Of a stretch of DNA of 64,000 nucleotides, positions 1-8,631 are shown piece by piece (the first letter of the stretch is position 1; every line of letters starts with the position of its first letter). The notes beneath the pieces are model-generated. The model searched no databases, was not told the DNA's origin, and was given only the letters and a program-made list of their open reading frames with translations. A program made the position numbers and the translations under genes. This DNA comes from Chryseobacterium sp. StRB126 (GTDB taxonomy: Bacteria; Bacteroidota; Bacteroidia; Flavobacteriales; Weeksellaceae). The stretch is taken from NCBI RefSeq assembly GCF_000829375.1, contig NZ_AP014624.1, forward strand, positions 1,116,001 to 1,180,000, in the 5' to 3' direction.

Positions 1-11
1 TTTTCAGACTA

Positions 12-50
12 TAAAAAAGAGCTCTACTGATTCAGTAAAGCTCTTTTTTT
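12..50. terminator. Rho-independent terminator downstream of deoD
   Basis: A hairpin whose arms are an A-rich stretch ending in AGAGCT and its complement ending in a T run, with an inner TACTGA/TCAGTA stem. It is A/T flanked on both sides, so it can work in either direction. It ends the deoD transcript read on the minus strand and perhaps an upstream gene outside the window. Confidence 0.8.
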
Positions 51-76
51 ATAGTGTTGAAAGGTTAGACCTTTTC

Positions 77-787
77 TTATAAACTCTTGATAGCAGACTC
101 TAATGCCAATTCCATCATTGGCTTCAAAGCAGTTTCTCTTTCGTCAGCAGAAATTTTTTCATGAGTTGGGATAATGTCAGTTACCGTTAGAATCGTAGCT
201 GCATTTTTACCTAAGTGCTTAGCATTTGCAAACAATCCGAAAGCTTCCATTTCTACCGCAGGACAGTTATATCTTGTTGCAATTTCAGGAGTGTTAGGAT
301 CTTTTCTGTAGAAAATATCACTGCTGTGGATATTAATCGCTTTAGCATCTATAGATAATTCTTTAGCAGTTTCATTGATCGTATTGAAGATATTTCCCTG
401 GTGAGAAAGAATGTCTTCTTCAATTCCCCATGCATATTTAGCATATGTACTTTCGCTGGCGGCATTTTCAATATTTAAAATATCAAAAAGCTTAAGGTCT
501 GTATTGTAAGCCCCGCATGTTCCGATTCTGATGATTGTATCTACTTCATATTCTGTATATAACTCAAAAGAATAGATCCCGATACTTGGGAATCCCATTC
601 CGCTGGCTCCTACAGTGATTTCCTTACCTTTGTAAAGACCTGTATAATAAAGGATACCTCTGGTTTTGCTTACCAGTTTTGCATTTTCTAAATAATTTTC
701 AGCAATATACTGTGCACGAAGCGGATCCCCCGGCTGCAATACTACTTTAGCAATTTCTCCTTTTTTTGCACTGATGTGAATACTCAT
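77..787 (-). CDS. deoD: Purine nucleoside phosphorylase, DeoD type
   Basis: Phosphorolysis of purine (deoxy)ribonucleosides to the free base and (deoxy)ribose-1-phosphate, in cytosolic purine salvage. The 236-residue length matches hexameric trimeric-fold DeoD enzymes. His4 (given to the neighbouring subunit's active site in E. coli DeoD), Gly20 in QPGDPLRA, Arg24, Arg43 and Arg87 (IIRIGTCGAY) occupy the phosphate-site positions of the E. coli enzyme. The VEMEAFG motif (ribose binding) and the Asp in TVTDIIPTHE (catalytic Asp in the family) are also present. It is monocistronic, with a -7 box about 20 bases upstream and a terminator immediately downstream. Confidence 0.95.
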   Translation of the reverse strand: MSIHISAKKGEIAKVVLQPGDPLRAQYIAENYLENAKLVSKTRGILYYTGLYKGKEITVGASGMGFPSIGIYSFELYTEYEVDTIIRIGTCGAYNTDLKLFDILNIENAASESTYAKYAWGIEEDILSHQGNIFNTINETAKELSIDAKAINIHSSDIFYRKDPNTPEIATRYNCPAVEMEAFGLFANAKHLGKNAATILTVTDIIPTHEKISADERETALKPMMELALESAIKSL

Positions 788-806
788 AATTTTATTTTGA
801 ATGGCA

Positions 807-814
807 CAAAGATA
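807..814 (-). promoter_or_regulatory. -7 promoter box for deoD
   Basis: Read on the minus strand this is TATCTTTG, a perfect match to the Bacteroidota TAnnTTTG -7 element, 20 bases upstream of the deoD start codon. No clear -33 TTG is visible. Confidence 0.65.
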
Positions 815-898
815 ATAACTTTTATATTGATCGCATCATTGTAAAAAGTAAAATGAAGAAGCCAATTTATAAGAATGTAATAGGTAAATAATTGTATA

Positions 899-1147
899 TA
901 ACCTGAGTTCGGGATAAGACATTTCTGTTTTTAGGAAGGAAGTAAGGAAGGAAGCCTTGAGCTGGGAGAGGGAAGTGAGTTGAGTTTAAAAAAACACTTA
1001 CAACCCTGTAATGTATTATTCCTTTAAAGACTACTTCATCAAATTTTACGGCAACGTCAGAAATTGTAGCTCCGAGAGTAACTTCCAGCCTCACTCTTCC
1101 AGCTTCCAGCCTATTATCCTTAATTTTATGATCCCGAACTCGGGTTA
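899..1147 (+). repeat. MITE-like dispersed repeat, copy 1
   Basis: A 249-bp element bounded by inverted ends AACCTGAGTTCGGGAT and ATCCCGAACTCGGGTT, flanked on each side by TATA. Two relatives lie at 27198-27418 (opposite orientation) and 44125-44365. The interior is conserved, including GAGCTGGGAGAGGGAAGTGAG and the block around GTAATGTATTATTCC. On the minus strand a 75-codon frame crosses it, but that frame is broken in copy 3, so I do not call it a gene. The inverted ends, small size and multiple copies fit a non-autonomous transposable element; the TA flanks fit a TA-targeting transposase, which is inference. Confidence 0.75.
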
Positions 1148-1303
1148 TATAAGTATTTTGTTTATTGCTGTCTACCCCGAGGCTTAAGATCTTTGTTTTT
1201 TAGTCTGTCTCAAAAAAACTCCTTGGCAAGATGAAAAATAAAACAGGTAAATACAGAACAAAGATAGAATAACAGAGAGCGGATATGCCATCGTTATCCA
1301 GGC

Positions 1304-1311
1304 TATTTTTG
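1304..1311 (+). promoter_or_regulatory. -7 promoter box for the VOC gene
   Basis: TATTTTTG, a match to TAnnTTTG, 30 bases upstream of the start at 1341. Confidence 0.5.
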
Positions 1312-1340
1312 CAGCGTTACTTATATTAAATTTTTAAAAG

Positions 1341-1730
1341 ATGAAAATAGAACATATTGCTTTTTGGGTAAAAGATCTTGAGAAAACCAGAGCATTTTAC
1401 CAGAAATACTTTGGAGCTGTTTCCAATGAAAAATATGAGAATCCGATCAAAGATTTTCAATCTTATTTTCTCAGCTTCGAGAATGGTTGCCGCCTTGAAA
1501 TCATGACCCGACCAGATATTTCAGAAAGTGGAAATTCCTACGAATCCCAACAGTTCGGGATCATTCATTTTGCCTTCTCCACAGGAAGTAAGGAAAAAGT
1601 AAATGAACTTACAGAAATCTTAAGAAAAGATGGCTATACCATTGCCGCTGAACCCAGAACAACCGGTGATGGGTATTATGAAAGCGTTATCCTCGATCCG
1701 GAAAACAACATCATTGAAATAGTAGCCTAA
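1341..1730 (+). CDS. VOC-family (glyoxalase/bleomycin-resistance fold) protein
   Basis: A single-domain vicinal-oxygen-chelate protein of 129 residues with paired beta-alpha-beta-beta-beta modules. The metal-site pattern is visible: His at the start (KIEHIAFWV), a second His in GIIHFAFS opening the second module, and a C-terminal Glu in NNIIEIV. Proteins of this size include lactoylglutathione lyase-like enzymes and many of unknown substrate, so the exact reaction cannot be assigned. It stands alone between the deoD terminator region and a repeat-rich spacer. I would annotate it only to superfamily level. Confidence 0.85.
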   Translation: MKIEHIAFWVKDLEKTRAFYQKYFGAVSNEKYENPIKDFQSYFLSFENGCRLEIMTRPDISESGNSYESQQFGIIHFAFSTGSKEKVNELTEILRKDGYTIAAEPRTTGDGYYESVILDPENNIIEIVA

Positions 1731-1768
1731 TTCGTCATTGCGAGGAGCGCCAGCGACGAAGCAATCTC
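1731..1768. repeat. REP-like palindromic repeat
   Basis: The segment begins TTCGTCATTGCGAGGAGCG and ends with CGACGAAGCAATCTC. Sequences of the CGTCATTGCGAG...GAAGCAATC type are abundant dispersed repeats in many bacterial genomes. Only one copy is in this window. It directly follows the VOC stop codon. A four-copy 8-bp tandem repeat, GYGTCTTA, lies near 1900-1932 in the same spacer. Otherwise 1731-2081 holds nothing I can assign. Confidence 0.5.
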
Positions 1769-2069
1769 TTTTTTTGCCACTATGCGCGAATTATTTTATT
1801 CATGCATTAGTGGCTTTTTATTAGTAATTTTAGCAGCATATAATTTTATTGCAGATAAAATCCTAGCGCCTTAAAAACATGTAGAAAGGAAAGAAAATTA
1901 GTGTCTTAGTGTCTTAGCGTCTTAGCGTCTTCCAACATAAAAACATTTTTCACAATCCTTCCAAAGTAAAATTAGTGCATTCGTGGCCAATAAAACCACA
2001 TTTTTTTATCAGTACTATAATTTAATATCAATCCTATTCCTAAAAATTTTATTCTCGACGAAATAATTC

Positions 2070-2077
2070 TATTTTTG
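2070..2077 (+). promoter_or_regulatory. -7 promoter box of the MoxR/vWA operon
   Basis: TATTTTTG (TAnnTTTG) ends only four bases before the ATG at 2082, so the mRNA would be leaderless or nearly so if this box is used. No good -33 TTG is seen at the usual distance, so this is tentative. Confidence 0.4.
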
Positions 2078-2081
2078 TTAG

Positions 2082-2732
2082 ATGATGGAACCCAAATCAC
2101 CATTTTTAGATACAATCTTTCTGCTTAGGAAGAATGAATGCATCACACTGTTTTCCAATATCCAGACTATTTCCACAAAAGAAGAGCAGGAAGCAGAAGT
2201 GTATTTTGAAGCAGAGTTTGAAAAAGAAAGACTTGAATTTCTATCCGATCAGCTAACCTGTAATACAACAACAGCTGTTTGGGCAGCAAAAGTACTGTAC
2301 CATAGTGCTCAATTATATTTGGTAAGAGAAAGTACTGCGGATAATTTGGAAAATCTCATTCCGAAATTTAAAGGAACAAGAGACGTTTCTTCTATTTTGT
2401 CCGCCGACTTATGTTTAAGATTTCTGCCAGAAGTTATCATGGCTCTCAATTCAGTAGACCCCGAAGATTCACTCATTAAAATGCTTGAAGCTATTCTCAC
2501 AGAATTTCATTATTCCGGAATAGGATATGATCTTGATCTGAGCAATGTGAACTGGGAAGACGAGTTGAAAGACAAAACTTACCGGAAATTATATCTTGAA
2601 AGAATTGTTGAAAAGAAAGACTATAAACTGGCGGAAATTCCGTTCATCAATATATTACTTATCGCAGAATTTGGAATGCACAAAGAAGCATTCTGGAGAG
2701 AATTAAAAATAATAACTGAAGAAAATCAATGA
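2082..2732 (+). CDS. Helical partner protein of the MoxR-vWA-propeller operon
   Basis: A 216-residue protein rich in predicted helices with no signal peptide or membrane segment. No catalytic motif is visible. Its stop overlaps the next start as ATGA, so it is translationally coupled to the MoxR ATPase. By position it matches one of the small accessory (bpX-type) proteins that accompany MoxR and vWA proteins in the ternary systems described by Aravind and co-workers; the sequence itself gives no independent function. ATG ATG at 2082 and 2085 are both possible starts. Confidence 0.6.
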   Translation: MMEPKSPFLDTIFLLRKNECITLFSNIQTISTKEEQEAEVYFEAEFEKERLEFLSDQLTCNTTTAVWAAKVLYHSAQLYLVRESTADNLENLIPKFKGTRDVSSILSADLCLRFLPEVIMALNSVDPEDSLIKMLEAILTEFHYSGIGYDLDLSNVNWEDELKDKTYRKLYLERIVEKKDYKLAEIPFINILLIAEFGMHKEAFWRELKIITEENQ

Positions 2733-3862
2733 TGCAGAATATCAAAACACTCAATACGGTTCTTAACTATGTAAAAGATACTTTTGTAGGTAAGAATGAT
2801 GTCGTAGATTTGCTGGGAATCTGTCTTCTGGCAAGAGAGAATGCCTTTTTATACGGTCCTCCCGGAACTGCAAAGTCGGCCATTGTCAGAACTTTAGCTA
2901 AGACTGTAAAAGACGGGAAGAATTTCGAATACCTTTTAACCCGTTTTACAGAACCGAATGAAATATTTGGGCCTTTTGATATCAGAAAATTAAAAGAAGG
3001 AGAACTTTTGACCAATACGGAAGGAATGATGCCGGAAGCTTCTATGGTTTTTCTGGATGAGATCTTCAATGCCAATTCCGCTATTTTGAATTCCCTTTTG
3101 ATGGCTCTTAACGAAAAGATCTTCAAAAGAGGAAAAGAAACAAAGCATTTACCTGCGTTAATGTTCGTGGGAGCAAGTAATGTTCTTCCTGAAGATGAAG
3201 CCCTGAATGCATTATTCGACCGTTTTCTGGTAAGAATCAATGTGGATTATGTGAATCCTGAACTCTTACAACAAGTACTTTTAGCAGGAAGAAAGCTGGA
3301 AAATGAAGAAGAAACAGAAGTTCCGGAAATTCATGCCCATGAGATCAGAGAATTGCAGAACCTGTGTAAAACAATAGATTTAAAACCTATATACGAAGTC
3401 TATCTGAATACCATCATGAGTCTGCGAAATACAGGAATTGCCATTTCGGATCGTAGAGCTGTGAAACTTCAGAATCTCATCGCTGCAAGTGCTCTGATTT
3501 GTGGAAGAAATGAAGCTGTTCTTTCAGACCTTTGGGTTTTAAAACATATCTGGGACACAGAAGAACAGATTGAAATTCTGGAAGGAATCATTAACCGAAC
3601 CATTGAAAAAGACGATCACCCGAATTCTCATCCACAAGCCATGCAGAATAAAACTCCCAATCCGGAAGAAGTGATGAAGGATGTAAAAATCCTTATGGAT
3701 AAATGGAATCAGGGGCAGCTAAGCTTTGAGGAACAAAACGTAATCAAAGATAAATTAAGATACCTGCAGACACGTTGCGACTGGATCAGAAATTTTGAAC
3801 AAAAACAATACATTCAACAGGAAATTGAAAGCTTATGGCAGAAAATTCTTCAGACAATATAA
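2729..3862 (+). CDS. MoxR-family AAA+ ATPase
   Basis: A cytosolic chaperone-like ATPase of the MoxR/RavA group. Walker A GPPGTAKS is at residues 43-50, Walker B MVFLDE at 106-111, a sensor-1 GASN at 148-151, and the LFDRFLVR segment at 162-169 carries arginine-finger-like residues. A helical lid domain and a charged C-terminal region follow. MoxR ATPases usually act with vWA proteins, remodelling or loading metal ions into partner complexes; here the vWA partner is two genes downstream. The gene overlaps its upstream neighbour by 4 bases and the downstream gene by 28 bases, so the set is one operon. Family assignment is firm; the role in this locus is inferred from the neighbours. Confidence 0.92.
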   Translation: MMQNIKTLNTVLNYVKDTFVGKNDVVDLLGICLLARENAFLYGPPGTAKSAIVRTLAKTVKDGKNFEYLLTRFTEPNEIFGPFDIRKLKEGELLTNTEGMMPEASMVFLDEIFNANSAILNSLLMALNEKIFKRGKETKHLPALMFVGASNVLPEDEALNALFDRFLVRINVDYVNPELLQQVLLAGRKLENEEETEVPEIHAHEIRELQNLCKTIDLKPIYEVYLNTIMSLRNTGIAISDRRAVKLQNLIAASALICGRNEAVLSDLWVLKHIWDTEEQIEILEGIINRTIEKDDHPNSHPQAMQNKTPNPEEVMKDVKILMDKWNQGQLSFEEQNVIKDKLRYLQTRCDWIRNFEQKQYIQQEIESLWQKILQTI

Positions 3863-4578
3863 AAGAATTCTGGGCAGAAATTCCCCGTAGCGATGAAGAT
3901 TATCTGGGCTCTATCCGGGACTGGAAGAATGTTCATATTGCAACGGATGATGAAACCATATGGCTCAAAGGCTTTACAGATGAACAGGCTTCAGCATCTG
4001 AACTTCATCAGTTGCCTAATTTCTTACTGTATGAACTTCGTGATGGCCTTTTATTTAAAAAAGAGGCGCTGGTTCCCAGTAAAAAAATGAGAACAGCATT
4101 GCTTTGGGTGCCGATTGATAAAGCGTTACGTCTTACTTTTCCAGCTTCCAATCAAAACTATTTTGGAATTAGTGAAAAAGTTTCGGTCAGGCTAAAGGAA
4201 AGTGATGAAGAACATTCGGTGATTGCTCTGATAAGCAAAATTGAAGATATCAAAGTGAGTATTGCGGCATTACCAAAATTCAGACTGGAAAAGATAGAAT
4301 GGACTGTGATAGGAGACAAAGTGCTTTTTTTAGGAACTCCGTTACTGAGTCTGCCGGGAAAAACCTATTGGACAAAAGACGGACATCTTGTACCATCCGG
4401 TTTAAATTTTGAGTTTAAAAATTTGAGTACCTTCCTACAGCAGAAATATAATAAAGAGTCAGACGGATGGCTTTTATGGGATGAAAATGGAAATTATCTT
4501 GCCATAAAGAAAGAAGATTTCCGACCATTATCCGTAAGCTCGTTCCGCCTTACTGAAAAATCAAGAGAATGGAATTAA
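3835..4578 (+). CDS. bpX-type accessory protein of the MoxR-vWA system
   Basis: A 247-residue soluble protein, mostly predicted beta strands, without membrane segments or known catalytic motifs. It overlaps the MoxR gene by 28 bases and the vWA/propeller gene by 10 bases. The order MoxR, small beta-rich protein, vWA-propeller protein matches the MoxR-vWA-beta-propeller ternary systems, where such proteins are named bpX domains. Which bpX family it belongs to cannot be settled by eye. The internal ATG-led 65-codon frame at 3893 is a shadow. Confidence 0.65.
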   Translation: MAENSSDNIKEFWAEIPRSDEDYLGSIRDWKNVHIATDDETIWLKGFTDEQASASELHQLPNFLLYELRDGLLFKKEALVPSKKMRTALLWVPIDKALRLTFPASNQNYFGISEKVSVRLKESDEEHSVIALISKIEDIKVSIAALPKFRLEKIEWTVIGDKVLFLGTPLLSLPGKTYWTKDGHLVPSGLNFEFKNLSTFLQQKYNKESDGWLLWDENGNYLAIKKEDFRPLSVSSFRLTEKSREWN

Positions 4579-6947
4579 AGGTATATCTCCAGTCCTATGA
4601 AAATTATTTCTGGGAATGGAAAACCGATGAAGATGTTCCCGGAGATTCCGGATATAACGATAACAACCTCCTCTCCATCCCTGGAGTGGGGGCCATTGCT
4701 TATAGGCCATACATTATGGAAATCCTTAAAGAACTTCAGCCACAGGGATGGCCCTCATTCGGGGCTTTACTGATGGTTTTATATGCGATGCAGGAAGGGT
4801 ATACGGATTTTGCCACTCCTTTAAGACATACTACAACACTTTACAGTGTTGATAACTTTGAGTTCAATGCAGAAAAAGAAATTGAATTTCTCGAAAAAAT
4901 AAAAACACTTCCTAAAGTTTATAAACAAAAGCAGAACAAAATAGTACTGCTCCAGACTTTATTTAAAGACAGCCCTAACAGAATATCTCCTGTTACTTCT
5001 GAATTCAATCTGAGAATTTACTATAAAAGAACGCACGAAATTTCTGTCTGTGCAGAAAAACAACCTGCTAATCTAAATGCTTTAAACAGAGATTTAAAAG
5101 CATTGGATCTTAATGACAGATTTCCAACCACACAATCCATCATTGATGACATGAAAGGGTTAATTGAAGAACCCGAACTGGATGATGAAGTGGTACAGGA
5201 AGAAACCACTACAGACACAGATAAGGATTTTATCAGGGAATTAATTGAAGAGCCCAAGACATTTCTGGTAGGTAGCCTTATCAAAAGAATCTGGAGCGGA
5301 CTTAAAATTCCGATGCACCATCTTTCTCCCGGTGAACAGCCTATTGGGGGGATTTCCGATATGACCAATAAAGGAGACTTTCATAGAATGCTTTTGTCAG
5401 AATTTGCGAATGAAGATGATGTATTCATGAACCGTTTGGCCAATAATGAAACCTTATACATTCAAAGAGAAATACCGCCTGAAGAAAATATCTTTGAAAG
5501 AATTATTCTTATTGATACTTCCCTTAGAAACTGGGGAACCCCAAAAGTACTAGCCTTTGCATCCGCCATTGCTGTAATTAAACATCCGAAAGCCCACTCA
5601 GAATGTAAAGTGTTAACTTTGGGACAGGCTGCTGTTCCTATTTCTTTGAATAATGTAGAAACTATAATTGAAAATCTCAACCAGGTCAGCCCGGTGCTGG
5701 AAGTTTCAGAAGCGTTGGAAAAGTTTTTTAATGAAGATTATCCTCAAAAAGATATCGAAATATTTTTCATAACTCATCAGGAAAATCTTGAAGACGAAAA
5801 GGTTCAGAGAGTCATTCATCAAAATAGAGATCGACTTAAGTTTTTGGTTGCCACTACTTCAGATGGAGAAATTAATTTTTATAAACATCATCAAGGAGCA
5901 AGAAAGCATATCCAAAAAATAAAGCTTCCTCTTCAGGAGTTATGGGCCAATCCGCCACAGCAAAAAATTGCAGAAAGTAATCCAAATGGAAAGAGAACAG
6001 ATCTTCCGTTGAATTATCCTATCCTGTTTCCAACGCCTGTTAATCAAATTGCAAAGTTTTTATATGAAGGCGAATTCTTTATCCTGAGTTCAAAAAAACA
6101 ATTGTTGAAAACTTATCTTTCCGACAATTATTACGACCGGCATTCTTATGATTACTATAAAACCTATCATGGCTGTGAAGTGATGATTGATGGTATTTCT
6201 GTAAAGCCAACCGGACAGTTTGCCCTCGCAAAAAATAAGCAGCAGCATTTTATTCTCTGCCAATATCAGCCGGCCAAAAAATTAGTATCAAAGCTTAATC
6301 TGAATACAAGAGAATATTCTGAGCAGAATATTATCGGATTGAATATTCCGGAAACCTATGAACTGATCTACTTTGGAAAAAGTTTCTATCTTCATCAGTT
6401 CGAAAATCCGCTGTTATATAAAATAAATATTGAAGGGAATACTTCTGTAGAGCCTTTTGATAATAAATACAATGATATTGATAAGAATACTGCAAAAGTG
6501 AATGCCGAAGTAGCTAAACTGGACCGAAGTGGCTTAAAAATCATAGGGAATTTTAATAAAGTAGGGATCAATGTTCATCATAATCTTGTTTTTTCAGGGA
6601 GTGAAATAAGCAGTGTGTATGAAAACACCCTGAACCTTTACAAAAACAGATTTGACATCAAGATTTTTGCAGAACAAAATAAAAATAAATATACTTTTCC
6701 TGACGGAAGCGAAATCATTGCAGATTCGCGTGGAATACTTACATTCAGAAGCAGTAACAAAGGAATTGAGGAGTTTTATATGCCCACTACAACGTATGGT
6801 TTCCTTGCTTTGGCTACTCATACAGAATTTGGTGGGTCAGAATATTATCTTCCGGAACAGACTTTATTAAAAGTGAGAACCATGGAAGAAATGTACGATC
6901 AATATTTAAAGTTGTTTATAGAGCAGATTTTGGATTATGGAGCTTAG
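4569..6947 (+). CDS. vWA plus beta-propeller protein of the ternary system
   Basis: A 792-residue protein in three parts. Residues 1-300 form an N-terminal domain with an acidic linker near 190-230. A vWA-like domain starts about residue 305: the strand IFERIILIDTS places a partial MIDAS at Asp316 and Ser318, and the second Ser of the classical DxSxS is missing (DTSLRNW), so metal binding may be weak. From about 480 to the end, repeated strand-turn blocks with aromatic and Gly residues fit a beta-propeller. In this family the vWA domain is the partner of the MoxR ATPase and the propeller is thought to sense a ligand or protein. It overlaps both neighbours by about 10 bases. Confidence 0.75.
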   Translation: MELKVYLQSYENYFWEWKTDEDVPGDSGYNDNNLLSIPGVGAIAYRPYIMEILKELQPQGWPSFGALLMVLYAMQEGYTDFATPLRHTTTLYSVDNFEFNAEKEIEFLEKIKTLPKVYKQKQNKIVLLQTLFKDSPNRISPVTSEFNLRIYYKRTHEISVCAEKQPANLNALNRDLKALDLNDRFPTTQSIIDDMKGLIEEPELDDEVVQEETTTDTDKDFIRELIEEPKTFLVGSLIKRIWSGLKIPMHHLSPGEQPIGGISDMTNKGDFHRMLLSEFANEDDVFMNRLANNETLYIQREIPPEENIFERIILIDTSLRNWGTPKVLAFASAIAVIKHPKAHSECKVLTLGQAAVPISLNNVETIIENLNQVSPVLEVSEALEKFFNEDYPQKDIEIFFITHQENLEDEKVQRVIHQNRDRLKFLVATTSDGEINFYKHHQGARKHIQKIKLPLQELWANPPQQKIAESNPNGKRTDLPLNYPILFPTPVNQIAKFLYEGEFFILSSKKQLLKTYLSDNYYDRHSYDYYKTYHGCEVMIDGISVKPTGQFALAKNKQQHFILCQYQPAKKLVSKLNLNTREYSEQNIIGLNIPETYELIYFGKSFYLHQFENPLLYKINIEGNTSVEPFDNKYNDIDKNTAKVNAEVAKLDRSGLKIIGNFNKVGINVHHNLVFSGSEISSVYENTLNLYKNRFDIKIFAEQNKNKYTFPDGSEIIADSRGILTFRSSNKGIEEFYMPTTTYGFLALATHTEFGGSEYYLPEQTLLKVRTMEEMYDQYLKLFIEQILDYGA

Positions 6948-8631
6948 AATAAAACCTTTCCCGAAAAATAGATACCCTAAAAAAGGACTTTTAATAAAAG
7001 GGGCTTCCCCTGTGGTATGGCTTCAGGAAATGGAAACTTTAGGAATCAGTCTTACTCAGGTAAAATCTTATGCAGTTCCGGCCAATAGTCCCAATGTACT
7101 GTATGGGTGCTTTCTTGTGTTCAACGATCATGCTCCTCAGGAAATTGGAAAAAATGCTTATTTCCAGTGTGTGGATAACAAATTGTTTATTCCGGAAAAT
7201 ACAACGTTTTATCCAAAGATTAATTCGGAGGATTGGGATATGATAGATTCAGATTTTCTTATCATGCACCCCGAGTTTGGATTGGTAAAATTATCGGATC
7301 AAATTGACTGGATCGAATTGATTCAGGAGCCAGGAAAGATTGAAGAAACGGTAAGAAAACCCTTGAATGGTGTTAAAATCCCGAAAACCATAGAACGCTA
7401 TACGGTGGAAATGGATGATGAAAAAATGCTCGAAGCATTGCAGAAGCCCCAAACCGAAGAAGAATGGATGACAAACCTGCCTTTTGACTTGAAAAAAGTG
7501 ATGGCCGGAAACAAAAAAGAAATTGAAAAATATTTAAAATATTTAGAAAAATATCCTGAAAGAGCCATAGAATTAGGAGTACCATTAGATATTATGGGAA
7601 CTTCCAGAGGTGATGGATTGGGGAAATTTACCTGGCTTGAAGGATTATTCGGCGGGGCCAATGGTAAACAAGAAAGTGCAGGCACAAGAAACTTCCGCAG
7701 AATATTCTGGGGCATTATCGTAGTCGCTATTATGCTAAAAATAGCCTTGCCCTCTAAAGATAAACCTCTTGAAGAAGAAAATGCTGTTTCTTCAGGAAAG
7801 ATTGTAAAAGACAGAGCAAAAGCTCCTGAAGATATGATTGCTTTTCATTCCGGGGTTTCTGAAATCGATCAGAAGATAGACTCTATATATTTTGAGACAA
7901 GAAAAGGATTGTCTAATGAACTTCTTAATGCAGGCTTGCAGGAAAGTAAAACAGCAAAAGAAAAGAAAGAGTATAAAAAGAAAGGCGGTAGAGAGGTCAA
8001 TGAAATCAGTCAGGATGTTCAAAAGCTGAGTAGTAAAGAACAGAAAAGCAGAGATTCTCTTAAGATCATATATACCCAAAAAATAACAAAACATATTCAG
8101 AAAAAAAGTGAAGAACTGAAGCGTAAAATTTCAGACTCTTTAAAACAATACACCAAAGGAAAGCCGGTGAATGGAGATGTTGTAAAATATCTTTTAAAGA
8201 AAAAGCAGGTGCTGATGCAAGACTCTTTAGGAAAACTATACGGAACCATTGATATTGGTGATGTATCTCCTCCAGCACCTATCAAAGATTCAAAAGTAAA
8301 AGGAGTAGAATCCGGTAATAGCTCATTGAAAAAAGACACTCCTGTTTCAGATATTTTGTACATGGTGATTCTGATGATTGCAGGGGTTGGATTATATTCT
8401 TTCCTGTTTAAAAATAAATCATTAAATCTGGGTGGAGATAATATTTCGGCCTGGATTAAATTCTGCCTAATTGTAATTTTAGTAGCCATGCTGGTATATC
8501 TGTTTTACCCTTTGGTTAAAATGTTTGGCTACAACTGGTTTGTATGGATACTCGCAATCGGGGTAATGGTATTGTTATACCGTTTATTCAGAGAGGATAA
8601 AACCATTTTAAACTCTGATGATGATGAATAA
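6937..8631 (+). CDS. Membrane-anchored bpX-type protein with coiled-coil loop
   Basis: 564 residues. The N-terminal half (about 1-150) is a compact, aromatic-rich domain, followed by a helical stretch. A first membrane helix lies near residues 255-275 (IFWGIIVVAIMLKIALP). A long Lys/Glu-rich region of about 190 residues follows, with coiled-coil character. Three more hydrophobic helices close the protein (DILYMVILMIAGVGLYSF, IKFCLIVILVAMLVYLF, and one beginning WFVWILAIGVMVLL). The four helices place the system at the inner membrane. It overlaps the upstream gene by 11 bases and the downstream gene by 14. No enzymatic motif is seen. The topology suggests a membrane effector or anchor for the MoxR/vWA machine, which is inference. 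Confidence 0.65.
   Translation: MELRIKPFPKNRYPKKGLLIKGASPVVWLQEMETLGISLTQVKSYAVPANSPNVLYGCFLVFNDHAPQEIGKNAYFQCVDNKLFIPENTTFYPKINSEDWDMIDSDFLIMHPEFGLVKLSDQIDWIELIQEPGKIEETVRKPLNGVKIPKTIERYTVEMDDEKMLEALQKPQTEEEWMTNLPFDLKKVMAGNKKEIEKYLKYLEKYPERAIELGVPLDIMGTSRGDGLGKFTWLEGLFGGANGKQESAGTRNFRRIFWGIIVVAIMLKIALPSKDKPLEEENAVSSGKIVKDRAKAPEDMIAFHSGVSEIDQKIDSIYFETRKGLSNELLNAGLQESKTAKEKKEYKKKGGREVNEISQDVQKLSSKEQKSRDSLKIIYTQKITKHIQKKSEELKRKISDSLKQYTKGKPVNGDVVKYLLKKKQVLMQDSLGKLYGTIDIGDVSPPAPIKDSKVKGVESGNSSLKKDTPVSDILYMVILMIAGVGLYSFLFKNKSLNLGGDNISAWIKFCLIVILVAMLVYLFYPLVKMFGYNWFVWILAIGVMVLLYRLFREDKTILNSDDDE

Noticed and set aside
867..1094. 75-codon minus-strand frame in MITE copy 1
   Set aside because: It lies wholly within a repeat, and the same frame is broken by a one-base deletion in copy 3, so it is not a stable gene.
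2767..3240. 157-codon minus-strand frame opposite the MoxR gene
   Set aside because: It is the antisense shadow of a conserved AAA+ gene with clear motifs.
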